From Dyella_B sp035503745 (GTDB lineage Bacteria > Pseudomonadota > Gammaproteobacteria > Xanthomonadales > Rhodanobacteraceae), in assembly GCF_035503745.1 (NCBI RefSeq), contig NZ_DATJTC010000042.1:91568-155567 (forward strand): a DNA stretch of 64,000 bases, written 5' to 3'. This document shows, one piece after another, positions 8,413-18,555 of the stretch. The notes below the pieces were generated by a model. The model ran no database searches and was not told the DNA's origin. It saw only the letters and a list, made by a program, of their open reading frames with translations. A program made the position numbers and the translations under genes. The number at the start of each line of letters is the position of its first letter. Within the stretch, counting starts at the first letter, position 1.

Positions 8413-11400
8413 TCAGGGTTTGTCTGTCACGGTCAGCACGCTGCCACCGGGCGAACGTGCCTGGATGCTGCGGTCGTACATCGATTCGGCGTACGCCGGC
8501 GGTATGGCGAACTTGCCGGCATTGGTGGCGCGGATGCGATAGACGAATTCGTGCACGTCAGGCGTTGCCGTGCCGTAGATCACCACGCGGTCCTCGCGGA
8601 TGTCGGCGTACTCCAGCTGCCAGTTCGATTGCGACAGGCCAATAGGCGAACGCCAGGCCGGCGTGGCGGTCTGGTTGTCGCTGCCGCCGGACGCGTTGTC
8701 GCCGCTGTTGTTGTCGCCGCTGCCGCTGTCGCCGTTGGAGGCATTGGCGACCGGCGGGGGCTGGATCACCGGCTCAAACCCGCCGGGCAGCAGATCGACC
8801 ATGGCGACGTTGCCCACGCCCTGCTCGCCCGTCGCGCGGATGCGCACATGCACGTCGATCTCCTGTCCAAGCGCGACGGTATCGACCGGCTTGCCTTGCG
8901 CATCGGTGTAATCGCGCACGACTTCGATGCCGTTCTTGATCGCGGCGGTCGGCTGCACGCGGTCGTAGCCGCCCTGGCTGGCCACATGCCATGCCGGCAG
9001 AGTGCTCTGGTTGATGAAACGCAGTTTGCTGGCCGCCGCACTCCAGCTACCTGCCTGCAGCAGATCGCCCTGGATGCTGGCGATGGACTTGGCGCTGCCA
9101 TCGGCGTGCACTTCCTGGATGCTCAGTTTGTCGAGCTGGCTGGCGTTCTGGTTGGCATAGCTGTCCAACGCAAGGATGGTCATGGCCGAGGACAAGGTGT
9201 TGAAGTCGTCATGGGCAAGCGGCCAGGCGATGTTTTCGAACACCCGCGGCGGCAAGGCATTGGCCCGCTCGGGGAAATGCTTGGCCAGCAGATAAAGCAC
9301 GGTGGCATCGCGAACCAGCGGATCGTAGTAATAGCCGTAGACGAAGTCCTCGCTCGCCTGCGAACGTTCCAGTTGTTTTTCCGGTCCGGCGATCAGGCGG
9401 TTCGCTTCGTCATCCTGCTTGAGCAGCTTGTAGGATGCCGCCAGCCATGCCGCGGCCAGGTCGTTTTTCCAATCCTTTGGATAGGCGTCCTGCAGGCGTC
9501 TCTGGATCGATGCCAGCGCGTTGGTGGTGACATTGCCCTGCCGCGTCAGCAGATAGGCCGCATACGCGCGCTGGCGCAGCAGATCGAGCGAGTCCATGCC
9601 CTCGTTGCTGGCCAGCTGCTGCAGGTACTTGTTGCCGGCATCGAGCATGTCCTGCGGCACCGCCGTGCCGCGATCGCGTGCTTCGAGCAGGAAATTCATC
9701 GCATAGTTGGAGACGAACGGTTCGGAGTCGGGCGTCGCCGCCCACAGGCCGAAACCGCCTTCGCTGTTCTGGCGCGCGTGCAGCACGTCGAGCAACTTCG
9801 CCATCGCATCGGCGTTGCTGATCTTCTTGTTGTCCTCGCCGCCGAACGCGGGCTGCAAGGCGTGCGCGAACACCGGCACCTGCGGCCACTTGGCCACGAT
9901 CAGGCGCGGCATCAACATGCTGACGACCTGTTCGCTGCAGTAGTTCTGGTAGTTCACCAGGTAACTGGTAAGGCCCTGCGCAAGCACCACCGGCAACGGC
10001 GAGATGGCCGCATCGCGCGAAGCGTAGGCATCGAACATCGGGCGCAACGGCGACAGCTCGACCTGGCTGCGCGTAGCCACCTGCCCCACATCGACCTGGG
10101 TGCGGTACGCGGCGGCCGGCCGCACCGAGACATCCACCGCCTGGCTGGCCGACTTGCCCCCGTACGCCGCGGTGAAAGCCAGGTGGCCCGAACCGAGCTG
10201 ATCGGTGGCCTTCAGATGAAAGCGCACCACCCCCTCGCGCATTTCGCCAAGGCTAAGGCTTTGCGTAGCCCCGCCTATGATCTGCAGCTGCGGCCCGGCC
10301 TTAAGCGTCACCGTCACCGGCACCTGCTTGCCGCCAAGGCCGGTGAGGTTATTGGCCACGCCCACGCTTACATACACCTCATCACCAGGCGCCAATGTCG
10401 TGGGCGCATTGGGCGAAAGCACGAAATCGCCACGTACCGTGGTGCTGCCTTCGAAGGTACCGATACGATCGGACGACACCGCCACCGCCATCACGCGCAG
10501 CTTGCCGTTGAAGTAATCAGGCACGGTATAGGTGAAATCCTTTTCGCCATCGACATCCACCACGCCCGACCAGAACACCACCGGTTTGTCGCGCTTGCGC
10601 TTGAACGGATTGAGCTGGCGGCTGATCGCCGCGTCCGCATCGCCGCCGGGCGCGGCAGCGGAGGCCATCAGTTTCTCGAAGTCGGGCAGGATCAGGTCGA
10701 GAATCTGTGAGGTCTGCACTTCCAGCATCTTTTTGCGGAAGAAAAAGCCAAGCGGATCGCCCAGCTTGTAGCGCGCCACCTGCAAAATGCCCTCGTCCAC
10801 CGCAAACACCACCGCTTTGGCAGGGTGATCGGCGTGCAGCTTGAAGGTGACCGTGTCGCCGGGCTTCACCAGCGCCGGCGATTGGACCGTGATGGGATCG
10901 CGGCGCGCATCCAGGTTCACCGAGAACGGCACCACGCCATAGCTCAGCGGACTCATGAAGATCTCGTCCGACGACGGATCGCGCACGAACTGCACGTTGA
11001 TATAGCCGTTGCCTTCGAAATCCTTCGGGATGGTGATCTGCTGCACCGAACTGGTGGTATCGGCGTGGAACCAGGCGTGCGCGTAGACCTTGTCGCGCTC
11101 GATAGTGATCAGGCCGCTGCCGACGTACGGCGCATGGATCGAAATGTTGACCGTATCGCCGGGCTTGTAATCGGGCTTTTCCAGGCTCAACTGCAGCTCG
11201 GCGTTGCGGTCCAGCGAACGCGACAGGTTGGCGGCGCCCGCCACCGAGTACGTCACGCGATTGACTTCGATGCGATCGCTGCCACGCAGGATGACCAATG
11301 CGTAATTGCCCGGTTTATCGGTGGGCAGGGTGTAATCGAGACCGCCTGCCGGTATCGCCAGCGGTTGCTCGTTGACCGGAATTTCCTTGAGCTTGGATTC

Positions 11401-14400
11401 GTATTTGTAGACGCCCGAATCCTGCTTGGTGAGCACGGAAACATAACGACGCTCGATCAACTGCGCCTTCAGTCCGTCGAGCTTGATCGACTTCGCCTGC
11501 GGGTCGATCGCCACCAGGTGCACTTTGCGCACGGCGTTGCGATTCACGTAGTCGAGGTCGTCCTCACTGCGGTAGCCGATCAGCCAGTCGTTGCTGGACA
11601 CCAGCGTTTGCGCCGCAGCGGCAACGGTGCGTCCGCTATCGGCTTCATGTGCCTTGGCCAGGAAGTACAACTGGTAGGTGGCCTGGGCGTATTTTTTCAG
11701 GTCCAGATCGAATTCGGCATGGCCCTTGTCGTCGGTCTTGCCGTCCTGCAGGGCTTCGTCGTAACCATCCTTGGCGCGATGTACGTCGTAGAAGTGGTAA
11801 TCGGGCCAGCTGCGGAACGCGGGCCACGCCGGGCGCAACGTAAGCGACGCTTCCACGCGCCGATCCGCCGCGGGGGTGCCGAACAGGTTTTGCACGTCCA
11901 CCACGCCCTTGAGGCCATCGGGCTTGACCCACCCCTCGGTCACCTGGCTGGACAGCTTGGCTGCCACTTTCATGCGATCGGGCAGGAACTCCTTGACCTG
12001 CACCGTGGTGTTGCCGATCTGCGTATCGGCCTTGCCGTCGCGCACGATGTAGAGGTTCACCGCCCAGGTGCCGGTGGGCGCAGTCTCGGCCGTGGTGTAG
12101 GCCAGTTCGCCGAAGCCGGAATCGTCCATCTTCAGCGGCACCTGTTTCACGGTGACGCCGCGCGGATCGACAATGTCGGCTTCCAGCGGAATGCCGGCGA
12201 CGTCGCGTAGCCAGCTCGCCGCCCTCACGATCAGGCCAATATGGATGTCATCGCCCGGGCGATAGATGCCGCGGTCGGAGAACAAGTAGCCCGACAGCGT
12301 GCCTGGATTGACCGAACTGGCGTCGCCGCCGATGTCAAAGCGCGAGTAGTCGAGCTGGCGGTCGTAGCCGCCGACGGGCAGGAAGGAAAGGTCTTCGCCC
12401 TTGCTGACGATATATAGCGCGGGGCGTTTCTCGCGATCCAGGCCTTTGAACGTGGGAAAATGCACCACGCCATCGGCGCCAGTGGCTTGTGTGTAAAGCG
12501 TCTGCCCGTTCACCGCCAGCACCGACACACTGGCATCGGCCACCGGTTGCCCGGTGCGGATGGACTGGACGAACACGTCCTGGCTGCCGTCAAGCGCACG
12601 CTTTACCAACAGGCCCAGGTCGGTCACCACGATCAGGCGGCTGTCCTGCGCGGCGTCGTCGCTGTCCGTATCGGCGTTGGCATCATCGCTGGACACATCC
12701 GCATCCGCCGGCGCGCCGGGCGGTGGCGGAGCGACGCCTTGCTGCTCACGCGCCCTCGCCTTGGCTTCCCGCTCGGCGCGCTTTTTTGCCGCCGCGGGAT
12801 CGAATGCATACAGATGAAGCAAAAACACACCGCGCTTGTTGCCTTGCAGGTACTGGCTCAGATCCACGCCCTCGTAGTGCGCATGCGCGGGATCGTCGGT
12901 AGGGAAGGAGCGCTTGACCTCATAGCGTTCCACGATGTGTTCCTCGCCAAAGCCTTCCATCAGTTGCGGATGGCTGTAATCACCCTGGTTGAGGCTGACC
13001 AAGTGCTGCAGCTGGTCAGGCAGCACACGGCCCACTTCCAGCCGCATGCCGCTCATGTTGCGCGACACAATGGAGATGCGTTTGCTGCCGCTAAGCGAGA
13101 GCAATGAACCGCTTGCCATGAAGTGCAGCAGTTTCGGATAGTCGGGCACCGTGATCACCTGCGCCACCGGCTCGCCGAGCACGTAACCGCCGAACGATTT
13201 CAGCCCCTTGTCGATGCGTACGTAAATGCGCTGGCCGGGGTTGGCGTGGAACTTGAAACTTTGCAGCGCTTGGTAGTCGTTTTCCGTAGGTACCACTTCC
13301 AGCGGAAGCTGTTGCGATTTGCGCAGGGTGTCGTCGCCGACTTCGTCCACGCTCCAGTCGTAATTCGCGTTTTGCGGCTGGCTGGCCGAATCGCCGTCTT
13401 CCCCGCCGTGGTCTTGGTCCGGCGCTTGCGCGTTGTTCGCTCCCGGCTTTTGCGCCGGCAACACCCACGCATGGACCAGGCTCGCCAGGTCGCTGTCGCG
13501 AACGGCGCCACCCAGGTTGACCACCATCACCTGCTCGGGCTCGTATTTGTCGTTGTCCACCAGGGTGGGACTGATGTCCTGCACGGTAAGGCTGTACAAA
13601 CCCGGTACGCGCACGCTGGTATTGATCGCAATCTGCGTGCCCTCGCCGCCGCGCGAGCTGCGCACGCCGCTGTCGAGGTTTACCGCGACCGAGCCGTCGT
13701 CGCGCGGCAGGTCCAGCGGCTGGGAATGGATCCACGCGTGAAGCTTGAACTGATCATAGGTGACGCTGAATTTCAGCGGCGCACCCGAATTGTCGCCCTT
13801 GCCGGCCAGGATCAGCGCAATGCGTTTTTCAAATTGGGCGGTGTCGACCGGATAGTTGAAGTTGACCGGAACGATCGTTTTCTTCGCGGTGGGATCCTGC
13901 GGATCCTGATAGAACTCGCCGGTGCCGAAGCTGGCGGTGAACGGCTGCGTATCGAACTCGAAGCGATCGTTGGCCATCAGCACGTGATGGGCGAAGGCCT
14001 GCCGCGTGTCGAAACGGACCTTGTAGTGCTGCCCTATCGGCCAGTCGGCGGCCGGCGTGAAACGCAGGGTGCGGTCATCCACCCAGGTCCATTGTCCCTT
14101 GGTATCGGGCTGCATGGTGATGCCCGCCGTCACCGGCTTGCCGACCAGCTCGATGGGCGCGGCGGAGCCGGAAAAATCCACCTCCAAGGGGTGAATGACC
14201 AGCGGGAGTTTGCTGTAGTCGGTGATATCGGGCGCACTAACCTGCCAGCTGATTTTCTGCGGCTCCCTGGGGCGCGGACGGTGCTTGTACCACTGCCATC
14301 CAAACCATCCGCCGCAAACCAGCAGCGCCACGGCCAGCACGGCGGCAGCCGATTGCCGAGGGCGCCGGCGCACCACGTGCACCCATGCGGGCGCCGACCA

Positions 14401-14502
14401 GCGGAGCTGGCCTACCAGCGGCGCAAGCATCCATCCCAGGGCGTTGAGAAGTCCGGCGACAAGGCGCACCGGCAGCAGTAACAGAAAGCGCAGCAAATCC
14501 AT
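8413..14502 (-). CDS. Alpha-2-macroglobulin family protein (bacterial A2M, YfhM-like)
   Basis: A 2029-residue protease-trapping protein of the bacterial alpha-2-macroglobulin family. The family uses a bait region and a thioester to capture attacking proteases in the periplasm. The thioester motif is present as YCSEQ (cysteine about residue 1522), with the expected helical toroid (about 1500-1800) after it and macroglobulin-like beta domains before it. The N-terminus differs from the E. coli lipoprotein form: residues about 5-30 and 53-70 are hydrophobic, so it appears anchored by membrane helices, with no lipobox. An acidic D/S-rich insert lies at about 595-620 and a low-complexity SGDNNSG stretch near 1930. 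It is upstream of pbpC in the same direction, the usual functional pairing. Confidence 0.95.
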   Translation of the reverse strand: MDLLRFLLLLPVRLVAGLLNALGWMLAPLVGQLRWSAPAWVHVVRRRPRQSAAAVLAVALLVCGGWFGWQWYKHRPRPREPQKISWQVSAPDITDYSKLPLVIHPLEVDFSGSAAPIELVGKPVTAGITMQPDTKGQWTWVDDRTLRFTPAADWPIGQHYKVRFDTRQAFAHHVLMANDRFEFDTQPFTASFGTGEFYQDPQDPTAKKTIVPVNFNYPVDTAQFEKRIALILAGKGDNSGAPLKFSVTYDQFKLHAWIHSQPLDLPRDDGSVAVNLDSGVRSSRGGEGTQIAINTSVRVPGLYSLTVQDISPTLVDNDKYEPEQVMVVNLGGAVRDSDLASLVHAWVLPAQKPGANNAQAPDQDHGGEDGDSASQPQNANYDWSVDEVGDDTLRKSQQLPLEVVPTENDYQALQSFKFHANPGQRIYVRIDKGLKSFGGYVLGEPVAQVITVPDYPKLLHFMASGSLLSLSGSKRISIVSRNMSGMRLEVGRVLPDQLQHLVSLNQGDYSHPQLMEGFGEEHIVERYEVKRSFPTDDPAHAHYEGVDLSQYLQGNKRGVFLLHLYAFDPAAAKKRAEREAKARAREQQGVAPPPPGAPADADVSSDDANADTDSDDAAQDSRLIVVTDLGLLVKRALDGSQDVFVQSIRTGQPVADASVSVLAVNGQTLYTQATGADGVVHFPTFKGLDREKRPALYIVSKGEDLSFLPVGGYDRQLDYSRFDIGGDASSVNPGTLSGYLFSDRGIYRPGDDIHIGLIVRAASWLRDVAGIPLEADIVDPRGVTVKQVPLKMDDSGFGELAYTTAETAPTGTWAVNLYIVRDGKADTQIGNTTVQVKEFLPDRMKVAAKLSSQVTEGWVKPDGLKGVVDVQNLFGTPAADRRVEASLTLRPAWPAFRSWPDYHFYDVHRAKDGYDEALQDGKTDDKGHAEFDLDLKKYAQATYQLYFLAKAHEADSGRTVAAAAQTLVSSNDWLIGYRSEDDLDYVNRNAVRKVHLVAIDPQAKSIKLDGLKAQLIERRYVSVLTKQDSGVYKYESKLKEIPVNEQPLAIPAGGLDYTLPTDKPGNYALVILRGSDRIEVNRVTYSVAGAANLSRSLDRNAELQLSLEKPDYKPGDTVNISIHAPYVGSGLITIERDKVYAHAWFHADTTSSVQQITIPKDFEGNGYINVQFVRDPSSDEIFMSPLSYGVVPFSVNLDARRDPITVQSPALVKPGDTVTFKLHADHPAKAVVFAVDEGILQVARYKLGDPLGFFFRKKMLEVQTSQILDLILPDFEKLMASAAAPGGDADAAISRQLNPFKRKRDKPVVFWSGVVDVDGEKDFTYTVPDYFNGKLRVMAVAVSSDRIGTFEGSTTVRGDFVLSPNAPTTLAPGDEVYVSVGVANNLTGLGGKQVPVTVTLKAGPQLQIIGGATQSLSLGEMREGVVRFHLKATDQLGSGHLAFTAAYGGKSASQAVDVSVRPAAAYRTQVDVGQVATRSQVELSPLRPMFDAYASRDAAISPLPVVLAQGLTSYLVNYQNYCSEQVVSMLMPRLIVAKWPQVPVFAHALQPAFGGEDNKKISNADAMAKLLDVLHARQNSEGGFGLWAATPDSEPFVSNYAMNFLLEARDRGTAVPQDMLDAGNKYLQQLASNEGMDSLDLLRQRAYAAYLLTRQGNVTTNALASIQRRLQDAYPKDWKNDLAAAWLAASYKLLKQDDEANRLIAGPEKQLERSQASEDFVYGYYYDPLVRDATVLYLLAKHFPERANALPPRVFENIAWPLAHDDFNTLSSAMTILALDSYANQNASQLDKLSIQEVHADGSAKSIASIQGDLLQAGSWSAAASKLRFINQSTLPAWHVASQGGYDRVQPTAAIKNGIEVVRDYTDAQGKPVDTVALGQEIDVHVRIRATGEQGVGNVAMVDLLPGGFEPVIQPPPVANASNGDSGSGDNNSGDNASGGSDNQTATPAWRSPIGLSQSNWQLEYADIREDRVVIYGTATPDVHEFVYRIRATNAGKFAIPPAYAESMYDRSIQARSPGGSVLTVTDKP

Positions 14503-14702
14503 AATGCCTTCCGATGTTCAATCCGTTAAATAACCACGCCGTTTTGCACGTCGTGGCGTTCGTCCACCTGCGGGGACGCGTCACGCCTCCCGGGCATGAC
14601 CGCATTTGGATCAGGATTCCCCATGCACAGACTGCTCGAAAAAGATGGCAGCCTGCGGACACGATTCTGACACGGCCGGCCCACGTAGGGCAGCGCCATG
14701 AC

Positions 14703-14731
14703 AAAAAAGGCGCCGGTTGCCCGGCGCCTTT
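14703..14731 (-). terminator. Rho-independent terminator of galU
   Basis: Stem AAAGGCGCCGG pairs with CCGGCGCCTTT around a four-base loop. On the minus strand it ends in a run of six T residues, 22 bases after the galU stop codon. Confidence 0.93.
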
Positions 14732-14753
14732 GGCATAGAGCGGTGTTTGCCGC

Positions 14754-15626
14754 TTAGAGCTGGCTGGAAAACTCGCGAACGGTCTGGGCCAGCACCGGAT
14801 CTTGCATGGCCATATGCATGGTCGCGCGGACCAGGCCCGCCTTGTTGCCGCAGTCGAAGCGGGTGCCTTCAAAGCGGTAGGCCAGCACCTTGCCTTGTTC
14901 CTTGAGCAGGGCCTCGATCGCGTCGGTCAGCTGTATTTCCCCGCCCGCGCCGGCCCTGGTGTGCTCCAGCAGATGGAAGATGCGCCCCGGCAATACATAG
15001 CGCCCCACCACCGCCAGGTTGGATGGCGCGTCGGCAGGCTTGGGCTTTTCGACCATGAAACGGATACGCGCACTGCGCTCGTCGATCGTCTGGGCGTCAA
15101 CGATGCCGTATTTGTCGGTCTGGTCGTGCGGAACCTCCTCGACGGCGATCACCCCGGCATTCTCGGCCTGGCTGAGTTCGGCCATCTGGCGCAAGGCACC
15201 CTTGCCGCGGTTCCAGATCAGGTCGTCGGGCAGCACCACGCCGAACGGCTCGTCGCCCACCACCGGCTTGGCGCACAGCACGGCATGGCCAAGGCCAAGC
15301 GCTTCGGGCTGCGTCACGAAGATGGCGCGCACATTGCGGGGCAGCGTACCTTGCACCAGCGCCAGCAGCTCGTCCTTGCCCTTTTCCTGCAGCTTCGCTT
15401 CCAGCTCGTAGGCCTTGTCGAAGTAATCGGCAATGGCGTGCTTGTAGCGATTGGTGACGAACACCAGCGTGTCCGCACCCGCATCGACGGCTTCGTCGAC
15501 GGCGTACTGAATGAGCGGCTTATCCAGCACGGGGAGCATTTCCTTGGCGACAACTTTCGTGGCCGGCAGGAACCGCGTACCCAGCCCCGCCACGGGAAAC
15601 ACTACCTTGCGCAATGGCTTGCTCAC
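14754..15626 (-). CDS. galU: UTP-glucose-1-phosphate uridylyltransferase
   Basis: A 290-residue cytoplasmic enzyme that makes UDP-glucose from UTP and glucose-1-phosphate, a precursor for LPS core, exopolysaccharide and osmoregulated glucans. The nucleotide-binding signature VFPVAGLGTRFLPATK is at residues 9-24, followed by KEMLPVLDKPLIQYAVDEA, then VVLPDDLI and the VEKP region. The start is a GTG at 15626 that directly follows the stop of the upstream dehydratase gene (TGA then GTG), with GGAG eight bases before it, so translation is probably coupled. It is the last gene of the lapA-lapB-transferase-dehydratase-galU run and ends at a clear terminator. Confidence 0.98.
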   Translation of the reverse strand: MSKPLRKVVFPVAGLGTRFLPATKVVAKEMLPVLDKPLIQYAVDEAVDAGADTLVFVTNRYKHAIADYFDKAYELEAKLQEKGKDELLALVQGTLPRNVRAIFVTQPEALGLGHAVLCAKPVVGDEPFGVVLPDDLIWNRGKGALRQMAELSQAENAGVIAVEEVPHDQTDKYGIVDAQTIDERSARIRFMVEKPKPADAPSNLAVVGRYVLPGRIFHLLEHTRAGAGGEIQLTDAIEALLKEQGKVLAYRFEGTRFDCGNKAGLVRATMHMAMQDPVLAQTVREFSSQL

Positions 15627-17522
15627 TCACTTTTCTCCGATTTCGTTACGGCGTATTGAAACGACATTGTCCGGCTGCGACGCATCGGTCCAGCAGAACG
15701 AGGGAAGCAGATTGGAAACGCAGCGGCGCAGTTCGTCTTCATCGTAGCTGCGGACCGCATCGGCCGCCTTGGCGATTTGCGCCTGCAGGAGGTCCCAGGA
15801 AACCGGACGATGCTGCGCCAGGAAAATCTTGTTGTGCCGGGTAGCGCTGTAGTTTTCCAGCGGATGGAACAGCTCCTCGAAAAGCTTTTCGCCCGAACGC
15901 AGCCCCGTGTAAACGATAGGAATCTCGGTGCCGGGTTTCTTGCCCGCCAGCCGGATCATCTGTTCGGCCAGATCGCGGATCTTGACCGGCTCGCCCATGT
16001 CCAACGCGAAGATCTCGCCGCCCTTGCCCAGCGCAGCCGCCTGCAGGATCAACTGGGTGGCTTCGGGAATGGTCATGAAATAGCGCGAAATTTCCGGATG
16101 CGTGACCGTAACCGGGCCACCGGCCTGGATCTGCTGGCGGAACCGCGGCACCACGGAGCCGGCCGAATCGAGCACGTTGCCGAATCGCACGGTGATGAAG
16201 TGCGTACTCGAATGCGCGTTGAGGTTCTGGCACCAGATTTCGGCGATGCGCTTGCAGGCCCCCATCACGCTGGTGGGGTTGACCGCCTTGTCGGTGGAGA
16301 TGAGCACAAAGCACTCCACCCGCGTTTCGCTGGCAAGATCGGCCACCGTGCGCGTGGCCAGTACGTTGTTGCGTACGGCCGTGCGCAACTGGCCCTGCAG
16401 CATCGGCACGTGCTTGTAAGCCGCCGCGTGGAAAACCACCTGCGGCCTGGTTTCGGTGAACAGGCGGCGCATGGCGATCGGATCGCCGCAGTCGGCCAGC
16501 ACGCCGTTGAGCAGCAGCTCCGGATAGGCGGCGCGCAGCTCCTGCGAAATCTGATAGAGGTTGTATTCGCACGACTCCACGATAGTGAGCGCATGCACAC
16601 CCAGTCGCGCCACCTGGCGGCACAGCTCCGAACCGATCGAACCGCCGCCGCCGGTCACCAGTACGCGGCGACCGGTCAGCGTCTCGCGGATCTGGGTCCA
16701 GTCCAGTTCCACCGTATCGCGACCGAGCAGGTCTTCGATGGAAACTTCCTTGATTTGATTGAATTGCGCACGGCCTGCGACCACGTCCTCCAGCTTGGGC
16801 ACGGTGCGGTACGGCAGGCCGGTGCGATCGCAAAGTTCCACCACCTGCCGCATCTGCCGCGCACTGGCACCGGGCAAAGCAATCAGCAGCATCTGCACGG
16901 CGGCTTCCTTGGCAACCTCGGGAAGCTGTTCAAGCGTGCCGAGCACGGGCTTGCCGTTGATGCGCGCGCCGCGCAGCGAACGCTGGTCGTCCACAAACCC
17001 GACCACCACATAGCTGCTGTCGCGATGCAGATCGCGCGCCAGCGCTTCGCCGGCGCGATTGGCGCCGACGATCAGGACGCGTTGCGTCTTGATCTGCATG
17101 AACAGGTCGATGCGGCTGTCCTTCCAGAAACGATAGGCCAGGCGCGGCGTACCCAGAAACAGGGCCAGCACGAACGGATAGAGCAGCAGCACCGAACGCG
17201 GCACGCCGTCCAGACGGCCATACAGAAACAGCGCCACGCCTATGGCCACCGTGCCGACGATGGCGGCGCGCAGGATGTTCCACAAATCAGGCAGGCTGGC
17301 GAAACGCCAAACACCCTTGTAGAGCCCGGTCCATGCGTAGATCAGGCCTTGCACGGCCAGCACGATCGGGAACTCGAAAAATCCGAACGTCACCAGCAAG
17401 TGCGGATCGAGCGCGTAGCGCAATTCCTTGGCCACCCACCAGGCCAGCGCCGTGACCAGCAGGTCGTGCACGACCACCGCCACGCGTGGATGAACTACCC
17501 CGACCCATTTACGTATGGACAT
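15627..17522 (-). CDS. Membrane-bound nucleoside-diphosphate-sugar 4,6-dehydratase (WbpM/CapD family)
   Basis: A 631-residue polysaccharide biosynthesis enzyme of the WbpM/CapD/PglF type, which converts UDP-GlcNAc to a 4-keto-6-deoxy sugar at the inner membrane. The N-terminal 130 residues hold four membrane segments. Two Rossmann modules follow: a CoA-binding-like one (VLIVGANRAGEALARDL, about 150) and the catalytic SDR-like one with VLVTGGGGSIGSELCRQ near 290. The active site reads STDKAVNPTSVMGACK, with Met in place of the usual Tyr (M-x3-K), as in large WbpM-like enzymes. It overlaps the upstream glycosyltransferase by 14 bases and abuts galU. It supplies O-antigen or capsule sugars; the exact product is an inference. 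Confidence 0.95.
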   Translation of the reverse strand: MSIRKWVGVVHPRVAVVVHDLLVTALAWWVAKELRYALDPHLLVTFGFFEFPIVLAVQGLIYAWTGLYKGVWRFASLPDLWNILRAAIVGTVAIGVALFLYGRLDGVPRSVLLLYPFVLALFLGTPRLAYRFWKDSRIDLFMQIKTQRVLIVGANRAGEALARDLHRDSSYVVVGFVDDQRSLRGARINGKPVLGTLEQLPEVAKEAAVQMLLIALPGASARQMRQVVELCDRTGLPYRTVPKLEDVVAGRAQFNQIKEVSIEDLLGRDTVELDWTQIRETLTGRRVLVTGGGGSIGSELCRQVARLGVHALTIVESCEYNLYQISQELRAAYPELLLNGVLADCGDPIAMRRLFTETRPQVVFHAAAYKHVPMLQGQLRTAVRNNVLATRTVADLASETRVECFVLISTDKAVNPTSVMGACKRIAEIWCQNLNAHSSTHFITVRFGNVLDSAGSVVPRFRQQIQAGGPVTVTHPEISRYFMTIPEATQLILQAAALGKGGEIFALDMGEPVKIRDLAEQMIRLAGKKPGTEIPIVYTGLRSGEKLFEELFHPLENYSATRHNKIFLAQHRPVSWDLLQAQIAKAADAVRSYDEDELRRCVSNLLPSFCWTDASQPDNVVSIRRNEIGEK

Positions 17523-18555
17523 AACGAACCTTGTATCGATCTCGCCGGATCAGACGACGTTTGGCCATAAACCAGACCACCGTCGCGACCGCATAGGTAA
17601 CGATGCAGGCAAACAGCCCCATCCCTGGCCTATTGAATGCCAGCGCCGCTAACGGCGCCGCCACCAGCAGGTTCCACCCCACATACCAAGCCGCTCCTGT
17701 TGCATGCGTGCCACCCCTCCGCACGATCCATTGATACAGATGCTCGCGGTGTGCAGTGTACCAGCGCCGCCCCCGCCACATACGGTTCAGCAGAGTAAGG
17801 CTGGCATCCGTCACGAATGCTGAACTGAGGATCACGGCCGGCCATACCAGCCCCTCCCGCACCCGCCAGAGCATCGCGCTGAGCGCGAAAACCAGGAGGC
17901 CCAGGCTGCCGCTGCCCACATCCCCCATGAAGATCCGGGCCGGCGACCGGTTGTAGCACCAGAACCCCAGGCAGGCGGCCGCCACGCACAGCGAGGCACC
18001 CGCCAGAGCCACTTGCCCCGCGCACCAGGCCAGCACCGCAAGCCCGCTGCCCACGAAGATGGCTTGCTGGGCCAGCAATCCGTCGATGCCATCCATGAAA
18101 TTATGCAGATTGATGCTCCACGCGCCGGCCACCACCAGCAGGGGTAGCCAGAGCCAGCCGGGACCGTCGATCAGGAGCGCGAAGGAAAAAATCGCTGCCG
18201 CCAGCACCTGGACTCCGAAACGGGGAAGTACCGGCAGGGAATGGTGATCGTCCCACCAGCCGATCAGCGCTACCAGCGCGGTCGCAAGAAGCAGCGTGAC
18301 GATAGCGTGAAAAGGCCATGGCGCAGGCAGATAAAACAGGCATGCCGCCATCGTGGGCAGCACCGACACGACGATGCCGATGCCCCCGCCACGCGGCGTG
18401 GGCAGCTTGTGCGAGCGCCGCTGGCCGGGCTGGTCCAGCATTCCGCGGCGGTTTGCATAGGCGATCGCCGCCCGCACCACGCCCAGCGCGATCAAAAAGG
18501 CAACCAGGACAACGAACGCGATCGGGGCAAGCCTAGCCACGACGGCTTCACTCAT
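17509..18555 (-). CDS. Glycosyltransferase family 4 (WecA/WbpL-like polyprenyl-phosphate sugar-1-phosphate transferase)
   Basis: A 348-residue integral membrane enzyme with about ten hydrophobic segments, of the MraY/WecA superfamily. It transfers a HexNAc-1-phosphate to undecaprenyl phosphate and so starts O-antigen or other surface polysaccharide chains. Signature motifs are HKLPTPRGGGIGI (about 49-61), WWDDHHSLP with the paired aspartates 102-103, NLHNFMDGIDGLLAQQ, and FMGDVGSGSLG. The cytoplasmic loop HREHLYQWIVRRGGTHA is the usual sugar-binding loop region. It overlaps lapB by eight bases upstream and the dehydratase by 14 downstream, giving a tight operon. The sugar donor is not determined by sequence; neighbouring WbpM-like enzyme suggests a 6-deoxy HexNAc. 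Confidence 0.93.
   Translation of the reverse strand: MSEAVVARLAPIAFVVLVAFLIALGVVRAAIAYANRRGMLDQPGQRRSHKLPTPRGGGIGIVVSVLPTMAACLFYLPAPWPFHAIVTLLLATALVALIGWWDDHHSLPVLPRFGVQVLAAAIFSFALLIDGPGWLWLPLLVVAGAWSINLHNFMDGIDGLLAQQAIFVGSGLAVLAWCAGQVALAGASLCVAAACLGFWCYNRSPARIFMGDVGSGSLGLLVFALSAMLWRVREGLVWPAVILSSAFVTDASLTLLNRMWRGRRWYTAHREHLYQWIVRRGGTHATGAAWYVGWNLLVAAPLAALAFNRPGMGLFACIVTYAVATVVWFMAKRRLIRRDRYKVRYVHT

Noticed and set aside
8053..10710. 885-residue open frame on the plus strand
   Set aside because: It lies opposite the alpha-2-macroglobulin gene and its composition (Arg, His, Gln, Val rich, no domain) is that of a high-GC shadow frame.
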